Notes under the pieces: generated by a model
What the model saw: the letters and a program-made list of their open reading frames with translations, nothing else
The model's database searches: none
What the model was told of the DNA's origin: nothing
Part shown: piece by piece, positions 10,173 through 22,019 of the stretch
Numbering within the stretch: the first letter of the stretch is position 1
Layout of the letters: the number at the start of each line of letters is the position of its first letter
NCBI RefSeq assembly: GCF_000003815.2
Contig: NC_049993.1
Coordinates: 11,038,623-11,102,622 of the forward strand
Length of the DNA stretch: 64,000 nucleotides
From: Branchiostoma floridae
Taxonomy: Eukaryota; Chordata; Leptocardii; Amphioxiformes; Branchiostomatidae
Reading direction: 5' to 3'
Program-made: the position numbers and the translations under genes

Positions 10173-11161
10173 TATAGGGCTTATTCAGTCACGTGATCCA
10201 CCCTCCGGACGCCATGGCAACGGGCGAAGTCGGCCATTTTGGGGTCCACTTTGAGCGCGGCTCACAGCGGCTCGCTATGCAACTCTCCGTAAAAATTGAA
10301 AATATTTCTTATGCAACGCACAATTTCCCTTCAAAACGTTTAGGTTCATAATCAGGATGTGCTATCTTGTGGTGGGATGTTGGTCTAGCACTGGTAAAGC
10401 CTACACACATCGGGTAACAGTTAAGTTTGTTTCGCGTTTCTCGTGTAACAAACAAGCAAAGCCGGGACGGGAACGAAGTCATGTACTAGTGCTACGACTC
10501 GGAAACAAATGTGGGTTTCTGCCATAAGTAGAGCTCATCTTACTGGTAGAATTTTCAGAACGAATGTGTGTAGTACAAATTTTGTATCTGAACAAGACAG
10601 TAAACGATGGGTCAGATAACTTTCAACGACGTTGGACTGGGTACCTACTCCGGCACAACGTAAATACATGTACATGGACCGTCGCTACACTCCACTAAAG
10701 CAGGAAGGACAAATTAGAGCCTCACAAACAGCGAAGCCAACAAATGATAGGAAGAACATATTCCCAGGTTCTGTGAAGAATTTCTATGAAACAAAAGTAC
10801 AACATTTAACGTTAATAATGGCTATCACAGTGTCTGTGAACAACAACGTCACAGCTCACCCACAAAATTCACAATCCACTGATACTCCACTGTCACTGTT
10901 GCCGTGCACAGGCGGGGACCCGGAGTGGGTCAAACTTTCCCTCACTGATAATGGGAAAATGGGTAATTTCCACCCGATTTATGTAGTGAAAATAAGATTT
11001 AAGGTTGTAGACTCTTTGTATAGTCAAACATCGTGCAACCCACTTCACTTTCTTCGGACACTTGGAGACCCACGCTGTACATTGCTGTACTGTAGCGCAT
11101 GGACCCCAAGATGGCGGCGCACGGGAGCAAGGGGTGATGACGTCACGTGAATAAGCCCTAT
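10173..11161. mobile_element. Non-autonomous DNA transposon inserted in a duplicated unit
   Basis: The ends are inverted: TAGGGCTTATTCAGTCACG at the left and the complement of TAGGGCTTATTCACGTGACG at the right. Weaker inverted similarity (a GGCCATTTTGGGGTCCA-like block) extends about 65 bp inward. Flanking TA dinucleotides are possible target duplications. A 172-codon plus-strand ORF at 10632-11150 lies inside and runs into the right terminal repeat. It has no transposase motif that I recognise. The superfamily is undetermined. Confidence 0.7.
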
Positions 11162-11559
11162 AGCTACTCCGGGAGGACGCAAAATTGCCGTCATGGAAAA
11201 CAACAGCAGGAGGAGCACAGAGGAAAGAAGCGAAAGTAGGACACAAAAAGGGACGCAAAATTAGGTCTCGTACAAACTTTTCTTTTTCTTGCGTGTGTGA
11301 CTGTCGCCAAAAAGTAGTCTTGGCTAGATCGGTACTCAACTACAAAATTGACCAAGTCTTGAATTGCCTAAAACTATTGATATGAATAATGTCAGAATGA
11401 GATATTTGCAAAGGAGAGTTACTTATCTTCATGAAAAGTAAATTTGATTTACTCGTTTCAATGCTGAAGTTCGAGATATCACCAAATGGTTTCTTTCCGA
11501 AACACCACCTGGTAGGAAGAGATCATCGACGACTTTGCTGAAACACACAACGAATAGAT

Positions 11560-11720
11560 TACTTCTTATCAGCTTATCGGGAAGACCGGACGATCCCTAA
11601 TAGGCAGGCCACCAGCAGAGCGCCGCACGGCCGACAGGTGACTGATGGACAGTTTATGAGCGCAGTTCGGGCGGGAAACGACAGGGGGAGGTCTTCTGGG
11701 ACTTCAACTGCTTGTTTCAA
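11560..11720. promoter_or_regulatory. Candidate regulatory island
   Basis: This GC-rich block contains GACAGGTGA at 11633-11641 followed closely by CTGATGGACAG, and a TTTATGAGCGC stretch. It echoes the TGACAG-plus-E-box motif of other islands in this desert. Confidence 0.2.
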
Positions 11721-11925
11721 TATGACAGGGTGTAATAAACCACACGTCCTGTCCGCTTCTCATGCCAAAATATTCACTGAGTCCTAACAGACATGTTATT
11801 CGTAATACACGTTAAATGCGTGGTCATTTCTGTTGAAAAAAGTATTTTCCTTTATTGAAAAGCATCTTGAATTACACAAAACATCGCAGACATGTTGCAA
11901 TGGTCGGAAATCATTCTAGACAGAG

Positions 11926-11966
11926 CTTTAGCACGGTTGTTATTTTTTCAACAACCGCGCTAAAGT
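11926..11966. repeat. Short strong hairpin
   Basis: CTTTAGC-x-CGGTTGTT is followed by an 8-nt loop and AACAACCG-x-GCTAAAG, giving a 16-bp stem with one mismatch. It is too short for a typical miRNA precursor. No function is assigned. Confidence 0.5.
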
Positions 11967-12299
11967 GGCGATGCTTCTCTTGGAAAAGCGAAGTGGATTT
12001 ACACAAGCTTGTGTTTCCCTGAGCAGCGCTGTTCGAAGATAACGAATGAATTACCGAGAGGAATTGAATGGTCGGTAAAAGCCTGCACGTGCCTGGTGGT
12101 CGGGACGAGTCATTAAACGATGCTGAAGGGGTTGGCTTGATTGTAAATTAGCTTGTCGAAACTTGCCTTCATAGTCTGTTAGGGCAACACTTTGCAACAT
12201 TATTTGAAAAGTCGCTCTACTCCCATTTCGTCTTCTTTGTTTCTTTTTTTCAGAGTCCTTGGCTTCTTAGTTTTGTGCTGTCAATAAGGATGGGTTGGT

Positions 12300-12740
12300 C
12301 TCCACTGCGTGTTTTTGTCCTTGTTTGATGTCGGTTGGTCCCCGATGTACAGCTTGACGAGCCTACGGTAGGAGAGTCCCGGGGGACCCCCACTCCGCCC
12401 CGTCCGGACTCACTAATGTGACAGTTAAAACAGATGCGACAATAAAACTTTACGTGTGCTTCGCGGCGAAATGAATGGGTACTTTGCGCGTGGCGGACCC
12501 GTCGTGTTGTATTTCCTCCTAACGGCGCCGGTGATAGCCAGCGACGTGCGCTCCCCGCAAGATGGATGCTCGCGCGTTCCCCGGATGGCTAGTTTTGACG
12601 GGAGATGGGCAGAGGAGGAGATCTCCTGACAGGACTGTTGCTATTCAGTGTACGGTCCAACAACCCTGCTCGATGGAGCTGTTTTTAATCGTTACCACTT
12701 GCCTATCCTGCCGCGGAAGTCGCGCAAACTGCGGACAATT
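12300..12740. promoter_or_regulatory. Candidate regulatory island
   Basis: This is a locally GC/CpG-rich, repeat-free block within the AT-rich desert. It contains short open frames only. It is listed because composition sets it apart; function is unsupported. Confidence 0.15.
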
Positions 12741-13974
12741 CGAAACGTAATGGGCAGTTAACGGTAACGCGTCGACTACCAATGGGGTGTGCGCAGTACC
12801 AGGAGACCGTTTGTAAAAAGTCACACAGTCTGTATCTACCATACGTATACATCATATTATAAAAGCTATAAACGTAACATTGTTTGTGACTGTTGAGAAT
12901 CGCAAGAAACAGAAACAGCGTGAGGAATAGGCCATATGTTGAATGTGGTGCTCAGTTTTTCTAGGCACGCGTGGCGCGAAATGGCGGGATTTCGGAGTAA
13001 ACCAGGCAGTAAACGCGGAAGTGGCAGCGTCGTAAAATTTATGCTTGTCGATCACTCGGGACGTAATGGACGCTCCTGGTGCGAGCTCATAAATTATCCA
13101 TCAGAAATGATACGGCAACCTTTGGGAGCGAATCTGCATACCAAAGAGAACCTAGTCATCGTTGTCCTTTTACGGCCAACTTGGAATTGTGGCACACATA
13201 ACACAGAGACTTTGACGTTTTTACAGCTACGGTATGGTGCAAAGTTAGTAATGGTTACTCAGAGGTCCGTGCCGTTTAGAATAACCAATGAAAAAAAAAG
13301 AATTCAACCTAGCTCGTCAGTAGTCAACATTTTTTGTTACTAGTATCATCACTGAAACGATGTATGCATCTGCATTACAAAATGATGGGCCCAATTGGAT
13401 TGGGAAAAGTTGGACGGTAATAACATTTTTAACAACAATTACACCACAAAATAAACAACAAATACCACTTTACACAAACATGAACGTATTTCTATATAAA
13501 AGCCGTCGATTTCGAACAGAAATGAGAATTGAAAGTTGAAATTCTGCAGCGCAAAGTTCTCTCGTACGTTTTAATATATTCATCCCGGTAGCGCCTCCAC
13601 ACAGCATGGTCACCTCGGCCTTGTGGACTTCCACCGCCCGTGATCTATGGACCCTGCCGCAAATTACAGATACTAGTCGGCTATCAGAGACGTAATTCCC
13701 GCCACAATCACTCCAGAGTCGTGACCAGGTCAACGACAATATCTGCCATGCACGCAGCAATTCGTCTGGCGACGGTTTGCAAACCGTGCAATTCTGCCGT
13801 GACAGATTGGGGCCGGAACTTCGGCCGCCGCGGACGGACGGTTGGGTGGACGTTTATCAAGAAGATTCATACTTCAACAAGAAATAATGCGTGTATGTCT
13901 GGTCAAATCTTTTACATCGCAAATGTGAATCATACGGACAAGAGTCATTCGTAGAAAGCACTCCCAAAAAGCCC

Positions 13975-14110
13975 GATTCCAAAATCTCGAATCTAAGGCA
14001 TTTTCAGACAACCGGATTCTAAATTCTCGAGTATATAAGGCACTTCCAGCCTCTAAAATCTCGAATATATAAGGCACTTCCAGACCTCTAAAATCTCGAA
14101 TCTCTGGCGA
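13975..14110. repeat. Tandem repeat of about 45 bp
   Basis: Three to four imperfect copies of a unit contain AAAATCTCGAAT, TATAAGGCA and CTTCCAGA-type segments. Confidence 0.75.
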
Positions 14111-15501
14111 ATCTAGTGTGCTAACTGACATTCGAATATTCACAACAAAGTTCTCCACAAAATACTGAGAAGATTGTGCAGCGTGAAAGCAATATAGGTA
14201 TTCGAAACAACTTCAATTGAAGTGATTGAGGTGCATAAGATACATTTCTAATGTACGCCGACTTTTGACAGAGTGAGTGAGAAACAAGTCCAAAAAAGCG
14301 AGAGGTCCTTTCGTCTAGGGCGAGAGTTGATGTAAATTTGCAGAGAATTGATGTCTGAAACACAAATTGCACTAGATCAGTTTCCTTGGAATTCCCATAC
14401 TGATTGATGGCTTTGTGATTTGAAATCGCTTGTAAAATATACGAGCAGAAAGGCCACGTATAGGACTGGAAGTATCCCCGTTGATCCTCTGTTTATGACC
14501 AATGAAACTGTCGTCCTGTCGCTAAATTTCCGGAAAACAATTTTCGCTGGCGGGAACTGCCCGGAGGATTTCTCGACCTGGCCCACCCAACCGTCGCCAT
14601 AAAATGGAGGATTGACGACCGGGAGAAAAATGCACGGGGACATAAAAGTTTTACGTGCGCCTAACAGCGGGCTAACGTATCCACTCCGATTCCGACGGGT
14701 TTAACGTCGTGCGTCCGGATCAACCCCGCTTCGTGTTTCAGTGGCACTTGGTCTTTGTAATTCGACGCTAGAAGTGATATCATGAATGATGTTTTGTCAA
14801 ACGTGTTCTCTGTATTCAGATCTCTTCGGATCATTTTCCCATGGCCTCTCCGAAAGGCAGTGCCCAGTCACTGAGACAGACATCCTGATTTAAGAAAACA
14901 GTGATGAATAGATGTAAAAGAAGTAAATGAAAAATTAAATCCTTTTGAATTTTATACATGGGTTTGATACTAGTTAAACCACAGTTTTCTTTCCGTGTAC
15001 TATAAGAATATAAAACAAACTTTTCTGAGTCAGACCTTCGTGAGTCTTAAACACGCGCATTTTACTTCCCGTTATTCATTTTTTTTGCAGGATTTATGGC
15101 GATATGTATGAATGGTTAGTTTATGAACACTTGGAGCCGCCAAAACGAGCGTTTAGCGCGTCCCTCGCCGCTATACCATCCCTCAACATTATGCCTTTCT
15201 CGATATGATAACGCAACGTCCGTGTTTATATCACTCTTTGTCTGGCGTGGTAAGCACTTTGGTGGACGCGATGGATAAAGTAGGAGCAGGAGATGTGTTT
15301 TTGCAAGCGCAACTTTGGAGCCCAAAAGAAAACAACAACAACAGAAGATGGTCTGGCAAAAGTTTCCAATGAAGCGGTCACAAACGTCGTGCGATCGTCG
15401 AGCAGACCTGTATCAGACATTTGAACTTTGCAGGAGACGTAAATTTTTGTCCTCCAAAAGACCCGAAGTTAGCGATCGTACAACGATCGCACGACCTCCC
15501 T

Positions 15502-15742
15502 AATACCCCTGTCACATTTGGCGAAAATCGATTGGACGACGATTCTGCGGCAATCGCCCGAGCCTCGCTTATAAAGATAATTTTATTGCACAACAATTGT
15601 ACAAGGTACAAAGTATGGCTTATATGTAGCAGAGATGGTTTTCAGGTGAAAAATACGCGCAACCCTCTGTTGATCTTAGATATGGCCGATCTTCCATCGA
15701 TACGCCCGAAGATCGTGGATAATGTGACAGGGGTATTAACAG
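15502..15742. repeat. Foldback element with inverted arms
   Basis: TAATACCCCTGTCACAT at 15502-15518 is matched by its exact complement at 15726-15742. Further palindromic CGATCGTACGATCG-like stretches lie near 15475 and 15780, so the true element may span about 15360-15830. This is probably a MITE; the ends are uncertain. Confidence 0.5.
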
Positions 15743-16554
15743 ATGTAGAAGATAAATCTCGACACGTCTCTTATATCGTACGATCGTCGTACGATCGCAA
15801 TCTTGGGGCATTCTTGGGATAGTCATGAATGTGCATTGCGAAATTTAGCTCTGTTCATGCGGAAAAGGCCGGCTTACATTCTTGTCATCGGTTGGCTGTG
15901 ACAAAATTGTGTGACGACCTACGACGATTGTGACCGTGCCTTCATTTCACTTCACTTCACTTTATTTGTTTTTCCAGGGCAATACATCCAGGTTCTTTGA
16001 CCTGTTTTTCAGTCAAGCCTGGAAGATTGTACAAACACATGTCATTGTACAACATCAAACACATTACAACATATATATACACAATTACACAACATAGGCA
16101 AATACAGATGGCTACGCACTAATAGCAAAGGAAAGTACTATGGTGATGTTGTTGAAATACTGCATTTAAAGGCCCTGACCTGTAAAATACTTCTTTGGTT
16201 TAGTGATAGACCATTCATAATACCGCACCGTAAACATAACCACCTGATTCTCGGTTGCGAAACGCTAATCTCTAATACCAAGCTGTTTGTGTGTCCCTTT
16301 AAATTCGTTTAATTTTCTCAAGTGGAACAGAAATTCCCATGAAACTCTTAAGAGCCAAGATGATGGAACTAATAAGCTTATAAGATAAAGAGATTCTATC
16401 CAGAAAACTTTGTATAGCTTAGAAGAAAATGTGCCTTAGCTACATGTATCCGTTTACGTAGCTTGAAAACAGTTTGGAAAAGACTTCGCTCCATACAGTA
16501 TTTTAATTACGATATTTTTTATTGGTCAACGGGAAAATGTATAACGTTAAGACA

Positions 16555-16780
16555 CAGTGGGTGTCTGGGTGATAAACTCTGGTAATCTGCTGATATTTGC
16601 ATCAACAAACAACCCACTGAATGATGAACATCAATCAAGTACAATGACGGATAACGATACTGCATTTTGAATACGATAAGGTATAAGACACAGTGTATGA
16701 TGAACTCTAGTAAACTGCTGATATTTGCATCACCGGAAGATGAAAATCAAAAGTAACAATGATAAATAAAAGTACAACAA
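16555..16780. repeat. Imperfect tandem duplication
   Basis: Two direct copies share GACACAGTG, GATRAACTCT-GTAA and CTGCTGATATTTGCATCA, followed by related AT-rich sequence. Confidence 0.65.
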
Positions 16781-17278
16781 AGATTAACACTACGGTATTT
16801 AGGTCAGGCAGTGGGATGGAAGGAAAAGTGTGAAGCAACATCATATTCAGAATGTGAGTCACAGAACCTGGTAGTTTAACTCACGCCAGTACTTTACTTA
16901 AAACTTCTACAAAGCTGCGACGGCAGCTAGTGATAGCCTGGCGCAGTGCACTGTGATGTGTATTTGCTCTTCTCTTCAAGAAGTGTGAGAGGTTCGTTTT
17001 CTTTTGAACTGACTGCCACTCCCAACGGAAGAGAAAAAATCAGGACTCACCGACACCCCCCCCCCCCGTTCTTATGCTGCAGAATTACGGATATTACTAA
17101 CCACCAGAGTAACCAGACCATAGTAGTTTTTGTATAGATACTTACGGCACATTACTGTAGCACAGCAATTCAAACCTATTCTGTTCTGCTACGGCAACGC
17201 CTCACTCTAAACTTCATCGCTAGCACAGTGTGGCCAGTTCAGGTTAGAACAAAGAACGCTTACAAGTAGGAGTAGGTA

Positions 17279-17702
17279 CCGGTACAGAAAATCCAGGTAC
17301 GGTCCAGGTCCAGAGGATCAGGTCCAGGTACTGACCTGAACCTAAACCTAATTGTCCGTGAAAACTTCTCAATTGGCGATACTCAAATAATGGTCCATTC
17401 TGCTACAAAGGAATCTGTTGGTGAAGTATCCGACTTCCACTGGTGTTTCAAAATCTAATCTTCGTATAAACAACATTAACTGTCTCCGTTACTGACTTCG
17501 CCCAAGTCTGACTATACAAACTTGGTAAAAATGGCCAGCAACTCTCCTCTACTTTGCTATTATTACATGTGGACGTGTAAGCCCCCAAACGTGTGAGCCC
17601 CTGCCGGTATAATCTGTCCGTTTTCTAATCGGTTCAAAATCCAGTCCACTTTTGTTTTTTTCAGGTCCATTTTTTTCTGGACCGGTCCAACAAGAACAAA
17701 AA
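17279..17702 (-). repeat. Dispersed repeat X, inverted copy
   Basis: This is the reverse-complement relative of 3907-4255. The minus-strand frame keeps the residues LNRLENGQII and AGAH seen as LDRFENEQII and AGVH in the other copy. It is degraded, with no intact ORF. Confidence 0.6.
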
Positions 17703-17767
17703 AATAAGGTTTTGTCCCGGTACACCATACCGATACCCAGGCCACCCCTACTTACAAGTCCACGGGG

Positions 17768-17838
17768 CTACACTACACTACATTACACTACACTACACTA
17801 CACTGCACTACACTACACTACACTACACTACACTACAG
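17768..17838. repeat. (CTACA)n microsatellite
   Basis: About 14 pentamer units with two single-base variants (ATTACA and TGCAC). Confidence 0.95.
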
Positions 17839-19342
17839 TATGCTCTGTGCCTATTCATAAAGCGCAAATACAAACAACCTCGTTGAAACAACTCCGTCAA
17901 AGCAACGACCTGCTTCCTAAATTGATTACTGAAAGTAGCGCGTAAACGGAGGTCACTGCGATTTAAGACTAACGACCAGAGCAAGGCGCGGATATATCCT
18001 CACAAGTAGCAGCTTTGACTGTTTAACTGCCCGTTTGCGATCACAGAAAAGCCACTAACCCTGCTTTCAACCACTGTAAATACCGTTGTGGGACTCGGAA
18101 GCAATAAATGAAAGAACATGTGAAGATAAATGAAGAAATTCTAGATTTCGGATTGCTGGAGATGCCGTATATTTCTTCTTATTTGTGTTTGCGGATGTGG
18201 AAGATGTGCATATCAATAACAGTGTTAGAATCTGTTTCATGTGGTTTTGATATCTAGCGTGTCGACAAGGTGCAATCTAAACATTTATCATCATCAAACA
18301 CCGGTTGGAGCAAGGGTTAGCAACTTAATGGATGAGATTATTTGTAAAAGCAGAAATCGCGTTTTCAAAGCGATCCGATACAGAAGAGTCAAAAGCAGAC
18401 GTTTTATTACCGGCGATGCGGAGATATAAACAACAAACGATGTTAGACCGGCCACATTAGTTTCAACAGCCGCACTTGAGCAGCGTTATCGCCGCTTGGC
18501 ATGGGGCGGTTCGATTTGTGACTGGCGCCGTCTTTTCTGTCTCAGTAACGTTTCCAAATAACTTCTTTCCTCGGGCTACGAGAAAAAGGCTTACTGGATA
18601 ACTTGGACCGGTCTCGTGCCGAGATAAAGGCGTGAGGAAACAATAACTCTTTATTACAACGGCTAAGTCATGCAGCCGCCGACGATAGTCATTCAACTTT
18701 CTTTACACAAACCTACGAGGTTTTTACGAGCTAATCTAAGCCCATACTGAATGCACACGAACTTTTAGTAGGGGTGGTTTAGCGCTGTTTATCACAAGTG
18801 ATAAACATTGTCAATGAGGTAAAAGAGAAGAACGTCTTTTCTGAGGTTCGTGTCGCTATTCCTAAAAGTCAAAGTAAGATATCTTCCTAATCAGATGCGT
18901 CAGTAGTGATTGTCAAACATAAGACGGGAGTTCGCAAAACGACAACCCTTAAGAAAAAACGGTTAGGTTCTTGTTAAGCAGGCGTGTGTAACGGTAACAC
19001 GGGATTTCACGAAACGAGACCGGCGAAAATCTTACCGTCGATTTTACCCGAAACAGCATAGACCTCAAATTCTAGTACTCTCTCTGTTGTACCGAAAGAT
19101 GTTCAGAGGGACATTAAAGGGCACTGTGTTATGTTTCTTTCCACTTTCCGTGTATGCGTGTCTTTTTTGTGGATTGCGTTGACTGTCATTACATTAGTTT
19201 TATAAGAAACGCTGCTCAATGATTAGCATTTCTGCCTGTACCTAGAGCATTATTGTGACGCATACTTGAATTTTAAATCCAAAAAAAGACTTAAAACATT
19301 AAATCTAGTGTACGAATAATGTAAAAATGGCATTTACTTACT

Positions 19343-20090
19343 TGATGAGGAACGTTAGATGTGCGTGTTGTGTTGTGTTGTTAGACGCGTCGCCTGGCGG
19401 TGAGCCGGTCCCTCTCCCAGTCTGGTCCCTCTCACCACATGTGTTCATCAGCAGCCTGGTGTGAGTCCGACTAGTCCGCTCGGATTAAAGCGCCCCCTGC
19501 ACGTGATTTATTCCCGCCGAATCAACTGCCCAAGAAAAGATCGGAGATGAGTTTTTGCTGAGGCGAAGGATAATTGATTTCAGTTCAGCAAGTTTGCCGT
19601 TAAGTGAGATACAGGATATTACACTAGACGCGAGGACGTCATCCCTCAAAACGCTGACTGGGAACAGATACCATCTGGGTCGTTCTTCATGGAAAGGCGC
19701 TCCATTCTTCCGCGCATGACAATCCAAGAAAAAAAAAAGTTGGGAAACTTTTCCCGAGTGGAGTTGGTCGTGACTAATCACGGTGTCTGCCCCATCACAA
19801 GTCGGCAACACTCTTAAAGAAGTAGGGGCGTGAAGACGTAGGAATGGGGGATCATTTCTCAAGACGTCAAAGAAGAGGCTAGGTGAGACGAGAGGAGCAT
19901 TTCTCATCGCTGGAAGGGAGGCTGAGTCGCTCCTGATGCCGACATCCTGGCGTCGGTATCTCGTCAGGGCCGCCCAAGATTGGACCGAACAGGAAATGGT
20001 GCTCACCGCGGGAGATTCCATCAGATAAGCGGGGAAGATCAAGATAGGCTGGGCGGCCTCTTTGGGAGCGGCGCCCGCCACAACTCTTTA
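19343..20090 (-). promoter_or_regulatory. GC-richer island; possible leftward untranslated exon
   Basis: The minus strand is open for 198 codons (20081-19485). Farther on it has a consensus-like donor, CATCAA|GTAAGT, at about 19343. The translation shows no domain or known motif. The block could be a 5' exon or promoter of a leftward transcript, or a conserved regulatory element. The long frame alone is weak evidence. Confidence 0.2.
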
Positions 20091-20146
20091 TTCGTTTGAA
20101 AATTAGTTAAACTTAAGGAAATTCGAATGTCTCTGTTCCGACATTT

Positions 20147-20195
20147 CTTTCTCTCTCTCTCTCTCGTTCTCTCATTCTCCCTCTCTCTCTCTCTT
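20147..20195. repeat. (CT)n microsatellite
   Basis: Interrupted CT dinucleotide run with CGTT and ATTCTCC interruptions. Confidence 0.95.
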
Positions 20196-22019
20196 TGTGT
20201 ATCCGTATCTGTGATGAAAAATTAAAACTGAAAACTAGATACGTTACTAACGACCGAAGAAAGTTGCTTTATTATAATTGAAATAAACTTATTATGAGAC
20301 ACAAAACTTTATATCATTAATTATCAATACATTGTAAAAGTTGCACATTGGACTAAATGTTTCTACAAGCTTAATTAAGCTTATTGATGCCTTCTTTTAT
20401 TAGTGCTCATAATGAAGACACACCTTTATGGAAAGAAAAGTGGACACCCTGCACAATCATTTATAAGAACATCGATGATTCAAATGGAACAACATACGTT
20501 AGGTGGTTATGTGTGTAAGAGATAATCAGCTAAACGGCTGCATCGTATGAATTTAAATGAACGATGAGCCGGTGATATAACAGGTTAACGTAGAGTGGTC
20601 GCGCTCCGTCAAATTCAAACTGGCGCAAGTTTTACTGCAACCAAACATCGTCTCAATCAATTTATGTCTTATGATAATGGCCTCGAGGGTTTTATGTCCG
20701 AGCTAAGGATCTTTTCGGGTGCGATTCCTTTTCCCTTGACTATTGGGTTGTTGTAACAGACTTTTCACAATGTTAATCTTTGTTAATTAAAGATACCATT
20801 TGGTTCACTGGTCAATTTCTTACCGTGAATGGGACAATATGGCGAAATGTGTTATGCCTATCGTTCCATTGTATGACGTCATGGCATCTCAACAACCTAA
20901 GTATGATGTAGCCGTCAATCAGACGTCCTTTTTGACATGCCAAGCTGTCAGATTCACTGGAAAATTTCCAAATAATCGTGCGTGAGTCACTACGTATGAG
21001 TCATCACAAGGCTTCTTATAAGGACCGTTTTCTGAGTTTAGTGTGTTTAGAAACATAGGAATTAGTCATCAGTATCGAAAGTGAGCTCTGTTAAACTCGG
21101 ATAGAATTTAGAATTAGTCACAGTAGAGGCCTGCGTTGAATTTCAAATCTTTTTCTTCTATCATAAAGATTTTCCTGTCATATATTGCCATTCTTACGTC
21201 ATCAATGGCCCAATACACAAAGTTTTTGCATTTTAGTGGGATTTTCATTTCACCTTTGATTTTAAATCTTTCTCTCCTTGCCAAAGCGATTTGTGTTAAA
21301 GCTTTCACAGACCTCCATATGTTTAATGTCTTACACTTAACACTTCAGTTGAATACAGTCACCGGCTATTTAGATCTATTTCAGAAGAGATCATTTGAAG
21401 TTATGGGACGCGTATTAAAGGACTACTGTTTTGTAGAATTTTGCAACGACAAAACAGCCTTTTAGTGCAATTTACCCATGAACTAATACGCTACCACTGT
21501 ATGATGAGATTGCAGTTTTAGCTTCAGTTTACAGCTTTCAATTCCCTCGTATCGCCGACTTTAGTGTGTAAGAACGTGGAAGCGGTGTGTCTCTATCAGA
21601 AGGCTGTGTCGGTCATGCTGTGTTATATACCTCTCCCTTGTATCTGCTTCCGCGTGAGTGTTACAACCATAACTATCATCGCTATTACTGCCACTGCAAT
21701 TTTCCGCACGAGCGGAAGTACACGTAGTGAGTTGAAGCAATCTGATAAACACATAAAGTTAGACATTTGTATTCATTTTCCCAATTGCTGCGGCTTTTCT
21801 GTTTGTTGTCTTTGCATCTTTTGTCTTTATATTTCCTAGTTCCCAAAAGGGACCGACAGTACTTTATCTCATTTACCCACCAATGATGAATCCCGTGAAA
21901 ACTAGGCAGAATAAATAGATAGATGAATATATTTTTTCTTGCAGTGGTATTAAACGTGTGGTTTGGCTGTCATGGGTGGAGAACGTGCGAGAAATATGTA
22001 GCATCTAATTCGCGACATC

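Noticed and set aside
10632-11150. 172-codon ORF as an independent host gene
   Set aside because: It lies wholly inside an inverted-repeat element and runs into its terminal repeat, so it was annotated as part of the element.
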